Part shown: piece by piece, positions 38,584-47,454 of the stretch
How the letters are laid out: each line of letters starts with the position of its first letter
Position numbering within the stretch: the stretch's first letter is position 1
DNA from: Candidatus Hydrogenedentota bacterium
GTDB taxonomy: Bacteria > Hydrogenedentota > Hydrogenedentia > Hydrogenedentales > JAGMZX01
Assembly: GCA_029556545.1 (NCBI GenBank)
Contig: JAKQEQ010000106.1
Coordinates: forward strand, 1 to 57,380
Direction: 5' to 3'
DNA length: 57,380 bases
Translations under genes and position numbers: made by a program
Notes under the pieces: generated by a model
The model's database searches: none
The model's input: only the letters and a program-made list of their open reading frames with translations
What the model was told of the DNA's origin: nothing

Positions 38584-38613
38584 TTGACACTACGGGGCGT
38601 CCGGTGCTACGAT
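38584..38613 (+). promoter_or_regulatory. Sigma-70 promoter of the 6S-like RNA
   Basis: TTGACA (38584-38589) and TACGAT (38608-38613) with an 18-base spacer. The predicted start is near 38620, just before the first arm of the terminal stem. Confidence 0.65.
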
Positions 38614-38619
38614 GAGTGG

Positions 38620-38801
38620 TGGAGAGTTGAATGCGTTTTTCCCTGCGGTGTACGAGTGGCGCAGAAGCTTTTCACCTTAGAAGAAAGTCGGGAGTCCGAT
38701 ATTTGAATAGCCTACGGCATGCCCCCTCAGTGGGGATCTCGGATGGCTGTCGTGAGGACACCCACCTGGTCAATGCAGGTTCATAAAGCTTCTCGTTCAA
38801 C
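38620..38801 (+). ncRNA. ssrS: Candidate 6S RNA
   Basis: The 180-base transcript could fold as a long rod. GTTGAA (38626) pairs with TTCAAC (ends 38801), CCTGC (38642) with GCAGG (38775), GTGG (38656) with CCAC (38762), and TCCGA (38695) with TCGGA (38739). Several segments echo Escherichia coli 6S RNA: CTGCGGTGTACG against CTGAGATGTTCG, GAGTCCGATATTTGAATA against GAGCCGATATTTCATA, and GGACACCCACCTGG against CGACACATTCACCTTG. A promoter precedes it and a strong terminator follows. 6S binds the RNA polymerase sigma-70 holoenzyme in stationary phase. Confidence 0.55.
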
Positions 38802-38820
38802 GGCACAGGCGGGGCAATTC

Positions 38821-38854
38821 TCCGAGCGGGGCTTCGTCGCCCCGCTCGCCGTTT
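38821..38854 (+). terminator. Intrinsic terminator
   Basis: CGAGCGGGGC and GCCCCGCTCG form a perfect ten-pair stem around a short loop, followed after CCG by a T-run. It closes the 6S-like transcription unit. Confidence 0.85.
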
Positions 38855-38870
38855 TTGCCGCAAAATAATC

Positions 38871-38900
38871 TGTTGACAAAAAAAAGAAATGCGTTTATTA
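38871..38900 (+). promoter_or_regulatory. Promoter P1 of the pilM leader
   Basis: Consensus TTGACA (38871-38876) and TATTAT (38895-38900) with 18 bases between. Transcription from about 38907 would give a 360-base leader before pilM. Confidence 0.7.
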
Positions 38901-38906
38901 TAGGAA

Positions 38907-39265
38907 CAGAACGGGAGGTTCGAACGCACGGAGGCGAAGACAAGTAAATATCAACCCGCCTGACGGGACTCAGGTCGGAGCTGGTTGTGCGGGCGGGTGC
39001 ATTGTCAGGGTGACTTAGCCCAAGGGAGTCAATGTGGTCTGCGACCTTACGGCCGGCAGGAAGGAAAGTGGAAGGTCCCCGGGAGCCTGTGGGCGCGGGG
39101 TAATAAAGTGTTGACAAAAAGTCAGATTTTTGATAGCCTCATTAAAAACAGGGTGGAGAATGCCTTGAGCCTGGTTCTCGGCGGGCTGTTTGGCCCGAGG
39201 TAGCCGGCGAATACGCTGGCGGGAGGACGGCAGTCGCAATCTCCCCTTAACGGAGCGGTACGTAC
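38907..39265 (+). other. Long structured leader upstream of pilM
   Basis: There is no convincing gene here. ACCCGCC (about 38957) can pair with GGCGGGT (about 38991), enclosing a smaller TGACGGGACTCAGG region. A GACT/AGTC stem-loop and a GC-rich segment follow near 39015-39105. A second TTGACA (39111-39116) with a weak TAGCCT -10 (39134) provides a closer start. I do not recognise a known riboswitch; the GEMM cyclic-di-GMP core was looked for and not found. Confidence 0.4.
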
Positions 39266-40465
39266 GTGTTGTTCACGAAGCCGAAGAAGGCCATCGGGAT
39301 TGATGTGGGGAATCATTCCGTGAAGGCAGTGATGATGTCGCGCGCGGGCGCCCGGCTGTGCGTGGATGAGGCGAGTTACGTGCTGGTGGACCGGAGCGTT
39401 GCCACGAATGATGCGACGTTGGCACAGGCGAACGCGGTGCGCGAGGCGGTGGCCAACATGCCTACCGGCGCCGCGCTGCTCGTCGGGGCGTTGCCCGGCC
39501 AGACGGTTGTCATCCGGTATCCCCGGCTCCCTGATACGCCGAAAGACCAATTGCCGGCGGTGATCCAGCGGGAAGCCGGGCAGAATATTCCCTATGATCT
39601 TTCGGAAGTCTACCTGAGTTCGACGGTGCTTTCGGAGATTCAGGAAGGCGACACCAAGCAACTCAAGGTGCTGCTGGTGGCGGCCAAACACGAAGTGGTG
39701 AATTCGCGCGTCCAGATTGCGCAAGCCGCGGAGATTCAATTTGGCGTGTTATCGGTGGACTCCTTGGCCCTGGCGGACGGGGCATCGTGCTGTAACATGC
39801 TGCGGATGGGCGAGACGGTGGCCTTGGTGAACGTGGGGCACACGTCGGCCAGCATCCATTTCGTGAAGGACGGCGTATCGAATTTCATTCGCGATGTCAG
39901 TTGGGGCGCGCGCGAATTGATTCAGGCCATCGCCAAGGACCGGCGGTGCACGCCCGAAGAGGCGGAGAAAGCGCTGCAAGCGGCCGGGCGAGGGAAAGCA
40001 GCCCCGGTGCCGCAGGTGGAATCCCCGCCGAGGCCGCCGTCCGGCGGCGGATCGCTGTTGGACCCGCTGGACGAAGAACTGGGCGGGTTGGGCGAACCGT
40101 TGGGCGAAGCCCCGCGGGATTTGGCGCCGATGGCGCCGGAAGTGCGGACCCGCGACCTGCGCGACGTCCTGGGCGCGTCCTTGGGCCGGATGGTGTCCGA
40201 GATCCGGCGTTCCTTTGACTATTATGAGCACCAGTTGTATGAGCAACCGGTGTCACGTCTAATCTTGAGTGGCGGCGTGGCTCACGTGCCGATTCTGGGC
40301 GAGACGTTGATGGATGAATTGGACGTTGACAGCGTGGAGGTGGCGGACCCGACAGTTTCCGGCCCGGTCTTGGGCGATGACCGCGCGGTGGCGCCGTTAC
40401 GGGAACGGCCCGCCCAGTTTCTGGTCGCGCTGGGTCTGGCGGCGCGAGGGATAGCCGACCTATGA
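39266..40465 (+). CDS. pilM: Type IV pilus assembly protein PilM
   Basis: This 399-residue actin-like protein recruits the inner-membrane pilus platform. The phosphate-binding loop is AIGIDVGNHSVKAV at residues 9-22. The middle has SVDSLALAD and the second nucleotide region VALVNVGHTSASIHFV, followed near the C-terminus by LILSGGVAHVPIL. An unusual Pro/Gly-rich insertion occupies about residues 245-295. GTG start with CGGAG ten bases upstream. Its TGA overlaps the pilN ATG by four bases. First gene of pilMNOPQ. Confidence 0.93.
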   Translation: MLFTKPKKAIGIDVGNHSVKAVMMSRAGARLCVDEASYVLVDRSVATNDATLAQANAVREAVANMPTGAALLVGALPGQTVVIRYPRLPDTPKDQLPAVIQREAGQNIPYDLSEVYLSSTVLSEIQEGDTKQLKVLLVAAKHEVVNSRVQIAQAAEIQFGVLSVDSLALADGASCCNMLRMGETVALVNVGHTSASIHFVKDGVSNFIRDVSWGARELIQAIAKDRRCTPEEAEKALQAAGRGKAAPVPQVESPPRPPSGGGSLLDPLDEELGGLGEPLGEAPRDLAPMAPEVRTRDLRDVLGASLGRMVSEIRRSFDYYEHQLYEQPVSRLILSGGVAHVPILGETLMDELDVDSVEVADPTVSGPVLGDDRAVAPLRERPAQFLVALGLAARGIADL

Positions 40466-41139
40466 TTATCAAGATCAACCTGTTGCCCGAGGGGTTGCGC
40501 CCCATCAAGCGGACGCCGCTGCCGCACCTGGCCAGCTTGTTGGTGCTGGCGCTGGCGCTGGCGGCCATGGGGTATGTCTTCATGGAGGTGCGCGGGCGCG
40601 TCGCGGGAGAAGAGCAGCGACTGGCCGCCATCGAGCGAGAGTTGAAGGAACTCGAGCCCATTCGGGAGGACTACAAGCGCCTCAAGGCGGAAGAACAGAC
40701 TTTGCGCGCGAAGGTCGAAGTCATCGATGAGATTCTCAGGGATCGGATCGTTTGGTCCGAGCAGTTGGACCGCCTCGTGACGCTCACTCCGGAAAACGTC
40801 TGGTACGACCGCGTGTGGGTGGCCATGGAGGCGGACCAGCGCGAGGTGGTGGTGGTGGATGAGAAGACGAAAGAGCCGGTAATCGACCCGAGGACGAATC
40901 GGCCCAAGGTCGAGATTATCAAGACGAACGAGCAGCGCCTGTTCGTCTCCGGGTACGTGAAGGCGGATGAGAACATGCGCTTCAACGTCAACCCGCTGCT
41001 CAATAATACGCGCGCCGACACAGCGTTCGCCGCGGTGTTTCCGCAGCGGAATCCGCGTTTCGAGGACACGGTATTCGCGGAGCGGCCCGTTCGCCGCTTC
41101 ACGTTGGTGTTCGGAATCAATGCGGGAGGCGGCGCCTGA
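40462..41139 (+). CDS. pilN: Type IV pilus assembly protein PilN
   Basis: This 225-residue bitopic membrane protein has a short cytoplasmic N-terminus MIIKINLLPEG(L), the conserved INLLPE motif that docks into the PilM groove. One transmembrane helix (about 22-42), a coiled coil and a periplasmic ferredoxin-like domain follow. An insertion with VVVDEKTKEPVIDPRTNRP near residue 135 is longer than in most PilN. Overlaps pilM and pilO by four and one bases. Confidence 0.88.
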   Translation: MIIKINLLPEGLRPIKRTPLPHLASLLVLALALAAMGYVFMEVRGRVAGEEQRLAAIERELKELEPIREDYKRLKAEEQTLRAKVEVIDEILRDRIVWSEQLDRLVTLTPENVWYDRVWVAMEADQREVVVVDEKTKEPVIDPRTNRPKVEIIKTNEQRLFVSGYVKADENMRFNVNPLLNNTRADTAFAAVFPQRNPRFEDTVFAERPVRRFTLVFGINAGGGA

Positions 41140-41717
41140 TGCTTGATTTCTTCAAAGGAACCGTGACGCGGCGCGATTGGGCGTTCGTGGCCGCCGTCTT
41201 CGTCATTATCGTGGTGCTCGCTGTACTCTTCGTCTTCCTCGTCTACAACAGGCAGCAGGAGGAACTGGCCCGGATCGGGGGTGAGATAGGGCGCAAATCG
41301 TCCGAATTGGCCGAAGCGCGGCGGAACGCGGAGAATATCGAGGCGCTGCGGGCCCTCGAGCGTTACACCGACGCATTGAGCGAGCAATTGCGTTTGCGTC
41401 TGCCGGATGAACGCGAGTTCTTGAGCTTTCTCCAGACGCTCGAGAGCATCAGCGCCGATCACGATCTGACCATCAGCTTCAAACCGGGCAACCCGAAAAA
41501 AGACGCATTCAAGGAGACGTCTCCGTACACCGTCACGGCGCGGGGCGCTTTCCACAAGATTCTTCGTTTCGTGAATGACCTCGAGTGCTATGATCGCTAT
41601 GTGCGTGTGGACGATATTGATATCAAGTATGTGGCAGCCGGCGTCAGCGAAGCGAAATTTGTGGTAAGCACCTTCCGCTTCCTCGAACCGGCAGTCGAAA
41701 TGGCGGCGCAAAAGTGA
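41139..41717 (+). CDS. pilO: Type IV pilus assembly protein PilO
   Basis: This 192-residue bitopic protein has TRRDWAFVAAVFVIIVVLAVLFVFLVY as a transmembrane helix from about residue 6, a coiled coil with QQEELARIGGEIGRKSSEL, and a periplasmic ferredoxin-like domain (LRLRLPDEREFLSFLQTLES). It heterodimerises with PilN. Its TGA overlaps the next GTG start by four bases. Confidence 0.85.
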   Translation: MLDFFKGTVTRRDWAFVAAVFVIIVVLAVLFVFLVYNRQQEELARIGGEIGRKSSELAEARRNAENIEALRALERYTDALSEQLRLRLPDEREFLSFLQTLESISADHDLTISFKPGNPKKDAFKETSPYTVTARGAFHKILRFVNDLECYDRYVRVDDIDIKYVAAGVSEAKFVVSTFRFLEPAVEMAAQK

Positions 41718-42271
41718 ACGAGAAAAACCGCAAACAGATAATCCTCCTGGGCGCGGCTGGCGCCGCGCTGGTGGGCGTACTCGTTTACCAGTTCGTGATC
41801 GCCGGCGGCGCCGCCCCGACGCCTGCCGCGTCGCAGACCGCCCCGACGGCCGCCCCCGCGGCGCGGCCGCGCACCCCGGCGGCCCCTGGCGCGCCGCGCG
41901 AAGCCGCCAAGGCGGAGGAGGATCCGCTCAGCCCGGCGGCGCTTGACAGTATACTGGCGCGCATCCAGCGGGTGACCTTCCGTTACCCGGAGAATCCCGT
42001 GCGGGATCCGATGGAGCCGCTGATCAGGGAAGGAACCCGCCTCCAGACCCAGGGCCTGATGCCCATTGCGGGCGCGTCGGTGATTTCGCTCCAATCCAAG
42101 AGAGTCACGGGCATCATCGGGAATGATCAATATCGTTACGCCGTGGTGGATGATGAGGTGGTCTTCCCCGGCTATCGTTATCCAGACGGGGTCTGGGTCG
42201 AGGCGATTGAGCGAGACAAGGTGATATTCGGTTTTGAAGATAAGCGGATAGAAGTTCTGCTGAAGGAGTAG
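41714..42271 (+). CDS. pilP: PilP-like pilot/bridge protein
   Basis: This 185-residue protein has a hydrophobic N-terminal segment (residues 8-27), then a Pro/Ala-rich linker (30-75) and a C-terminal beta domain with SVISLQSKRVTGIIGNDQYRYAVV and VWVEAIERDKVIFGF. It occupies the pilP position between pilO and pilQ and would link the PilN/PilO ring to the secretin. A lipobox cysteine typical of many PilP proteins is absent, so anchoring is probably by the N-terminal helix. Confidence 0.7.
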   Translation: MNEKNRKQIILLGAAGAALVGVLVYQFVIAGGAAPTPAASQTAPTAAPAARPRTPAAPGAPREAAKAEEDPLSPAALDSILARIQRVTFRYPENPVRDPMEPLIREGTRLQTQGLMPIAGASVISLQSKRVTGIIGNDQYRYAVVDDEVVFPGYRYPDGVWVEAIERDKVIFGFEDKRIEVLLKE

Positions 42272-42277
42272 CGCGCC

Positions 42278-45010
42278 ATGTCCTTCCGATGCAACCTGTT
42301 GTGGGCGTGCGCCCTCGTCTTACTTGCGTCTCCCGTGAGCGCGGTGGACGACGACGCCCGGCTGGAATCGCGCAAGGCGGAGGTAGTCCGCGCCGCGCTC
42401 GCGCATAATCCCGCAGCCGGCGACGTGGCGCGGTTGCTTGCCGCCGCCGCGGACGCCGAAGCACTTACCGATATTACCTTGACATCGGGGCGGGATTCCG
42501 AAATGGTGCGATTAACCGTTTCCGGCGATCCCGCGTGCGACGCCTTCGCCCTCGACGGGGGCCGACGGATTGTCCTGGACCTGCTCAACGTGGTGAATCT
42601 GCATTCCGGCAAGATATTGCGTCCGGCGGCGCCCTCGCTCATCGAATCCGTGCGCACCAGTCTGTATACGATCGAGCCGCAAATCACCTCGCGGGTCGTT
42701 ATCGACCTGACCAGACCGACCGGTCTCCGCATCGAGCAGGCGGATGAGTGCCTACGGGTGTACGGCGGGTCGGCGTCCCCTTCCGGCGAAGCGCCTCCGC
42801 TGCTGGCCGAGGTCGCGTTTGCGGGCGGCAAAGATAAGCAAGCTGATCCTGACTCCGATCTGGCGCCGTTGGGAGCGGACCTGCGCGCCCTCCGGGAACA
42901 TCACGAGGCGACACCCGAGCACCCGGAAACGATGGTCGAGAACGCCACGCCTCCAACGGCGCAAGAACCGGCGCCTTCGGAAGTTATGGCGCCGCAGCCG
43001 CCAACCGAGGCGACGGTCCCCAATAGTCTGGCCTTCGAGTTGGCCGCCCTGCGCCGGATTCGGGCGGGCGCGTCCGCGCCCTCGTTGGCGGAAGACATGC
43101 GACTGGTCGCCGCGGCGCGCCCCAATATTCGTTTGGGCGATATCCTCCTGTCGGCGGCTGTCGGCGAAGAGATGGCCGAGACGGCCCAGGATGCCGAGGC
43201 CCCGGCGGAGGAACCCGCGCAAGATGTGGAAGACGCCGCGCCGGAAGACGCGGCGCCGGAAGAAGCGCCCGAAGAGCCGGAGGAAGCGGCTGATGTGATC
43301 GAGGAACCGCCGCCGGCGCGGCCTGAGGTTGTCGAGCCGGACTTGGCGGAGGCGAACGTGGCGCTTACGGAGCGTTTGCGCGCCCTCGAGGAACTCGCCG
43401 ACGCCGGGGCGCCGCCGGACGCGCTCGCGCCGCCGGCCCCGGTGCGTCCCGCCCGTCCGACGTATCAAGGGAATCCGCTGGATATGCCCGTGAACCTGGA
43501 CTTTCGCGACATGGATATGGCGAATGTCGTCGCCATACTCGCTTCGATGGCGGACATCAACGTGATCGCGGGAACGGACTTGTCGGGTACGGTTACGTTG
43601 AGCTTGAAGGACGTGCCGCTGCGGCAGGCAATACAGACGGTATTGCGGATAAACGGCTTGGGCATGGTGCATGAGGAAGGGATTTATCGGATCGTGCCTT
43701 ACGCGGAGGCGGCGGCGGCAAAACGGACGACGATGCTGGTGACCCTCGAGAAGGCAAACGTGAAGGAAGTCCAGAAGGTGCTGGACGACGTGCTCGTCGG
43801 CTCGGTGGATCAGAAGCTCGTGAGTCTGTCCTCCAACGACAAGACGAACGTGCTGGTCATCTCGGGGCCGGAGGCGCGTGTCAGCGAACTGGCCGTCCTG
43901 GCCCACCGGCTTGATATCGCGGAACCGGTTCTGCCGACGGTGACCGAGGCCATTAAGCTGAACTATTCCGAGCCGGACCAGTTGCAGGAACTTGTGAAGA
44001 CCATGCTTACCAAGGAGGTTGGGCAGGTCTCGAGCGACAATCGCGCGCGCTTCCTCGTGGTCACGGACGTGCCCGCCGTCGTCGAGCAGGTCCGCGTGCT
44101 GGTACAGCAGTTGGACCTCCCGGTGCGGCAGGTCGCGCTTAACTCGATGGTAGTGGACGCGGTGTTGAATGACGACGCGTCGACCGGCGTCGACTGGCTG
44201 ATGAGCGCCGTGCGGCGGCAGAGCCGCCGTGACGCGGCGTTCGGGACCGACCGCTTCGTGAGCAATCTTCAGGAGTTGGCGTGGAATTCGAGCATGCGGT
44301 TCTCGGACAGCCCGGCGGGCGCGTTGACCTTCGGGATTCTGTCGGGCGACATCGACTTGCGCGGCTTGATACAGGCGGAGGTGCGCAATCAGAACGGGAC
44401 GCTGCTGTCGAACCCGACGGTCGTAACGGTGGAGAACAAACCGGCGCGCATCATCATCGCGCAAGAGATACCGTACATCGAACTGGTGCAAACGAACGCC
44501 GGCGGCTCGCAGACTAACACGGAGTTCAAGGAGATCGGCACCACCCTCGAGGTAACCCCGCGCGTGACGCATGACGATCATGTGCTGGTGGACATCGCCG
44601 GCAAGGAGAGCGGCACGATCGGTGAATTCCAGGGGATTCCCATCGAGGACAAGCGCGAGGTCGAGACGACGCTGCGGGTGAAGAACGGGCAGACGGTCTT
44701 CATCGGCGGCCTGCGCAAGAACGACAAGGACACCACGGTGCGGAAGCTGCCGGTCCTTGGCGATATCCCCGGCCTTAACGTGTTGTTCCGGTCGAATGTG
44801 CGTACGGAGCGCGTGAACGAACTGCTCATTTTCCTGACGTGCAACGTGCTGCCGGACGACGTGCCGACGCTCACCGCGCATGAGCAGCAGAAGTATGACA
44901 CAGGCGCCGGGATGGAGATGGTGCCGAACGCGCAGAAGGCGTTGGTGCACGACACGTTCCATCCGGGAGAAATGCGCGATCCTATCTGGAGAGTGCGCCG
45001 CAGCGACTGA
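42278..45010 (+). CDS. pilQ: Type IV pilus secretin PilQ
   Basis: This 910-residue outer-membrane channel begins with a signal peptide (about 1-22). An AMIN domain for peptidoglycan binding (about 60-160) is followed by a very long acidic Pro/Glu/Ala linker (about 170-390), then the STN/N0 domain with MPVNLDFRDMDMANVVAILA and secretin N-domains. The secretin barrel has GTLLSNPTVVTVENKPARI, VTPRVTHDDHVLVDI and the end motif RTERVNELLIFLTCNVLP. Linker length is notable. Begins six bases after pilP. Confidence 0.94.
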   Translation: MSFRCNLLWACALVLLASPVSAVDDDARLESRKAEVVRAALAHNPAAGDVARLLAAAADAEALTDITLTSGRDSEMVRLTVSGDPACDAFALDGGRRIVLDLLNVVNLHSGKILRPAAPSLIESVRTSLYTIEPQITSRVVIDLTRPTGLRIEQADECLRVYGGSASPSGEAPPLLAEVAFAGGKDKQADPDSDLAPLGADLRALREHHEATPEHPETMVENATPPTAQEPAPSEVMAPQPPTEATVPNSLAFELAALRRIRAGASAPSLAEDMRLVAAARPNIRLGDILLSAAVGEEMAETAQDAEAPAEEPAQDVEDAAPEDAAPEEAPEEPEEAADVIEEPPPARPEVVEPDLAEANVALTERLRALEELADAGAPPDALAPPAPVRPARPTYQGNPLDMPVNLDFRDMDMANVVAILASMADINVIAGTDLSGTVTLSLKDVPLRQAIQTVLRINGLGMVHEEGIYRIVPYAEAAAAKRTTMLVTLEKANVKEVQKVLDDVLVGSVDQKLVSLSSNDKTNVLVISGPEARVSELAVLAHRLDIAEPVLPTVTEAIKLNYSEPDQLQELVKTMLTKEVGQVSSDNRARFLVVTDVPAVVEQVRVLVQQLDLPVRQVALNSMVVDAVLNDDASTGVDWLMSAVRRQSRRDAAFGTDRFVSNLQELAWNSSMRFSDSPAGALTFGILSGDIDLRGLIQAEVRNQNGTLLSNPTVVTVENKPARIIIAQEIPYIELVQTNAGGSQTNTEFKEIGTTLEVTPRVTHDDHVLVDIAGKESGTIGEFQGIPIEDKREVETTLRVKNGQTVFIGGLRKNDKDTTVRKLPVLGDIPGLNVLFRSNVRTERVNELLIFLTCNVLPDDVPTLTAHEQQKYDTGAGMEMVPNAQKALVHDTFHPGEMRDPIWRVRRSD

Positions 45011-45027
45011 TCGGGAGCGCTTGTCCG

Positions 45028-45105
45028 CCGCAGGCGGAGGGGCGCCTCTGTTATGGCCGGTCTCCTGACCGTGCCATTCCGACGACCGTAGGTCTCCCCC
45101 TCGCG
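45028..45105. repeat. Palindrome-rich spacer after pilQ
   Basis: Short inverted pairs (CCGCCG-CAGGCGG, GGTC-TCCT-GACC, GACC-GTA-GGTC) sit between pilQ and the convergent CDSGH-type gene. The layout suggests a dispersed repeat, but only one copy is in the window and no T-run marks a terminator. Confidence 0.3.
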
Positions 45106-45114
45106 CCGGCCGTT

Positions 45115-45351
45115 TTAGAGCGTCTTGTGCGTGCCGTCGCAAAAGGGCCCGGTCTTGGTGTGCTTGCACGTACACATGGCGCACCGCTTCGTTTCTTCGA
45201 TCACGAGTTGGACCGGGTGGAAATCCGTGCCGGCGTGGGAGCCGTCGCACCAGGGCTGATCGCCTGAACGGCCGCAGGCGCACCACCAGTATTCACCGGG
45301 GGCGAGGTCCATGACGATGGGGCGGCGTCCGGCAATCTCGGGCTTGGACAT
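45115..45351 (-). CDS. Double CDGSH iron-sulfur domain protein
   Basis: This 78-residue protein carries two cluster motifs: CACGRSGDQPWCDGSH (residues 24-39) and CTCKHTKTGPFCDGTH (60-75), each with the three Cys and one His that hold a 2Fe-2S cluster. It resembles bacterial mitoNEET-like proteins used in redox or cluster transfer. The start at 45351 follows homology. An upstream frame continues but overlaps the divergent ABC-F promoter region. Confidence 0.9.
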   Translation of the reverse strand: MSKPEIAGRRPIVMDLAPGEYWWCACGRSGDQPWCDGSHAGTDFHPVQLVIEETKRCAMCTCKHTKTGPFCDGTHKTL

Positions 45352-45487
45352 GGCGCTTCTCCTTCCTTCGCACACCTCTGGTTTGCGGGCGCGCGGCCTT
45401 GCGCCGCCGCGCCGCGTCCGGTATCTTACTGCCGTTCCGCCGCGCCCGGCAACCGCGTCTACTCCAACTTCGCACATTGGGAGCATC

Positions 45488-47419
45488 ATGGCAACCGCGC
45501 CGCCAAAACCCGCCGTCTTGAGCGTACAACAGGTCGTAAAGGGCTTTGGCGGGCAGCCCGTCCTCGAAGGGGTTTCGTTGACGCTGCACGAGGGGGACCG
45601 GGTCGGCCTCATCGGGCGCAACGGGTGCGGCAAATCGACGCTGCTGCGCCTGATGGCGGGGCTGGACGCGCCGGACGCGGGGATCGTGACGCGCATGCAG
45701 GGATTGCGGGTATCGGTGCTTGCGCAGACGTGCGATCTGTCCCCCGAGGCGCGCGTGGGCGACGTGATCGACGGCGCGCGCGCCGCGTTGCAGGCCATGC
45801 TCGACGAGTATCACGGGCTGCTGGACGAACTTGCGCGCACGCCCGCCGACGCCGAACGCTATCACGACCTCGCGGCCCGGAGCGGGCATCTGCATCACGC
45901 GCTCGAGGCGGCGGACGCGTGGCATGCGGACGTCGGGTTGAAGCGCGTGGCGCAGGAACTGCGGCTGCCCGCGCCCGAGCGGGCGCTGCGCGACTTGTCC
46001 GGCGGCGAGTTGCGGCGGGTGGACCTCGCCGTGAAATTGCTGGCGCGGCCGGACGTGCTGCTGCTTGACGAACCCACGAACCACATCGACACGGAAAGCG
46101 TCGCGTGGATCGAGCGGTTTCTCGCCGCCTACGCCGGAACCTGCGTACTGGTGACGCATGACCGCTACTTCCTCGACCGCATCGTCACGCGCATCGTGGA
46201 AATCGAGTTCGGGCGGCTGTACTCGTTCCCGGGCGCGTATAGCGACTTCCTGGACTATAAGGCGTGCGTCGAAGACGTGCGCGCGCGGACTGACGCCAAT
46301 CGCCGCGCGCTCATGCGCAATGAACTGGCGTGGCTGCGGCGCGGCGCGCGCGCGCGCACCACGAAGCAGAAGGCGCGCATTCAACGATTCGAGGCGCTCG
46401 AAGAACAGGGTCCCCCGCCGAGGAATCGCGAGTTCGCGTTCGAGATTCCCGCGCCCACGCGCCTGAGCAAGAGTATCCTGACCGCGCGGCACGTGGCCCA
46501 CGGCTATGGCGACGCCGTCTTATTTCGGGATTTCAACCTCATCATGCAGCACGGCATGCGCGTGGGCGTCATCGGCGAGAACGGCTGCGGCAAGACGACG
46601 CTGCTGCGCGTCCTGATGGGAACCGAAGCGCCGCACAAGGGGCAGGTCATCGTCGGCGACACCACGCAGTACCTTTACGTGGACCAGAACCACGCGGAAG
46701 TGAACCCCGCCCAGACGGTGCTCCAGTTTGTCTCCGACGGCCAGCGCTACTGGGACATCGCGCCCCGCCGCATCTACGTGCCGGCGTACCTCGAACGGTT
46801 CCTCTTCGACAAGTCGAGCGTGGACACGCCGATGGGGAACTTGTCCGGCGGGGAGCGCAATCGCCTCGATATCGCCCGGCGCCTGTTGCGCGGCGGCAAT
46901 TTCCTGGTGTTCGACGAGCCTACGAACGACCTCGATCTATACACGCTGCGCGTGCTCGAAGAGGCCGTCCTGGATTTTGACGGCTGCGCGATCATTGTCA
47001 GTCACGACCGCTACTTTCTGAATCGCGTATGCACCCATTTGCTCGTCTTCGAGACGGGCGGGCACATCGTCCACATCACCGGCAATTACGACGACTACCT
47101 CCTTTATTGCGAGCGAAAGCGCGCCGAAGCCGCGTCCGAGCAGGGCGATACGAAGAAAAGCGCGCAGGCGCGCGATGACGCGCCCGGACCGCGATCGCCG
47201 CGGCTGACCTACCTCGAAAAAAAGGAACTCGACGGTATCGAGGACGCCATTGCCGCCGCCGAGGCGGAAAGGCGGCGGCTCGAGGAGACGCTGGGCGACC
47301 CCGCCTTCTATCGGCGTAACCCCGGCGACATCCGGGAAACGCTCGGCGCGCTCGAAGCAGCCAAGGCGCATATCGACGCGCTGTATGCGCGCTGGGAGGA
47401 ACTCGACGCACGGGCGTGA
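45488..47419 (+). CDS. ABC-F family ATPase (Uup/EttA-like)
   Basis: This 643-residue soluble protein has two nucleotide-binding domains and no membrane part. NBD1 has GRNGCGKST, LSGGELRRVDLA and LLLDEPTNH. The linker follows with basic RRGARARTTKQKARIQ. NBD2 has GENGCGKTT, LSGGERNRLDIARRLL and FLVFDEPTNDLDLYT. The C-terminal 90 residues form a charged coiled coil as in Uup, which binds DNA or ribosomes. ABC-F proteins act on translation. ATG 45488 follows GGGAG and matches the family start. Confidence 0.93.
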   Translation: MATAPPKPAVLSVQQVVKGFGGQPVLEGVSLTLHEGDRVGLIGRNGCGKSTLLRLMAGLDAPDAGIVTRMQGLRVSVLAQTCDLSPEARVGDVIDGARAALQAMLDEYHGLLDELARTPADAERYHDLAARSGHLHHALEAADAWHADVGLKRVAQELRLPAPERALRDLSGGELRRVDLAVKLLARPDVLLLDEPTNHIDTESVAWIERFLAAYAGTCVLVTHDRYFLDRIVTRIVEIEFGRLYSFPGAYSDFLDYKACVEDVRARTDANRRALMRNELAWLRRGARARTTKQKARIQRFEALEEQGPPPRNREFAFEIPAPTRLSKSILTARHVAHGYGDAVLFRDFNLIMQHGMRVGVIGENGCGKTTLLRVLMGTEAPHKGQVIVGDTTQYLYVDQNHAEVNPAQTVLQFVSDGQRYWDIAPRRIYVPAYLERFLFDKSSVDTPMGNLSGGERNRLDIARRLLRGGNFLVFDEPTNDLDLYTLRVLEEAVLDFDGCAIIVSHDRYFLNRVCTHLLVFETGGHIVHITGNYDDYLLYCERKRAEAASEQGDTKKSAQARDDAPGPRSPRLTYLEKKELDGIEDAIAAAEAERRRLEETLGDPAFYRRNPGDIRETLGALEAAKAHIDALYARWEELDARA

Positions 47420-47454
47420 TCGGCCTCGCCGATCTCGTTACCCGCGTGCGCACA

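Noticed and set aside
38907-39265. Cyclic-di-GMP (GEMM) riboswitch before pilM
   Set aside because: A GGTAGCCGG string near 39200 recalls the 3' part, but the GGCAAACC and GACGCAAAGCC parts are absent.
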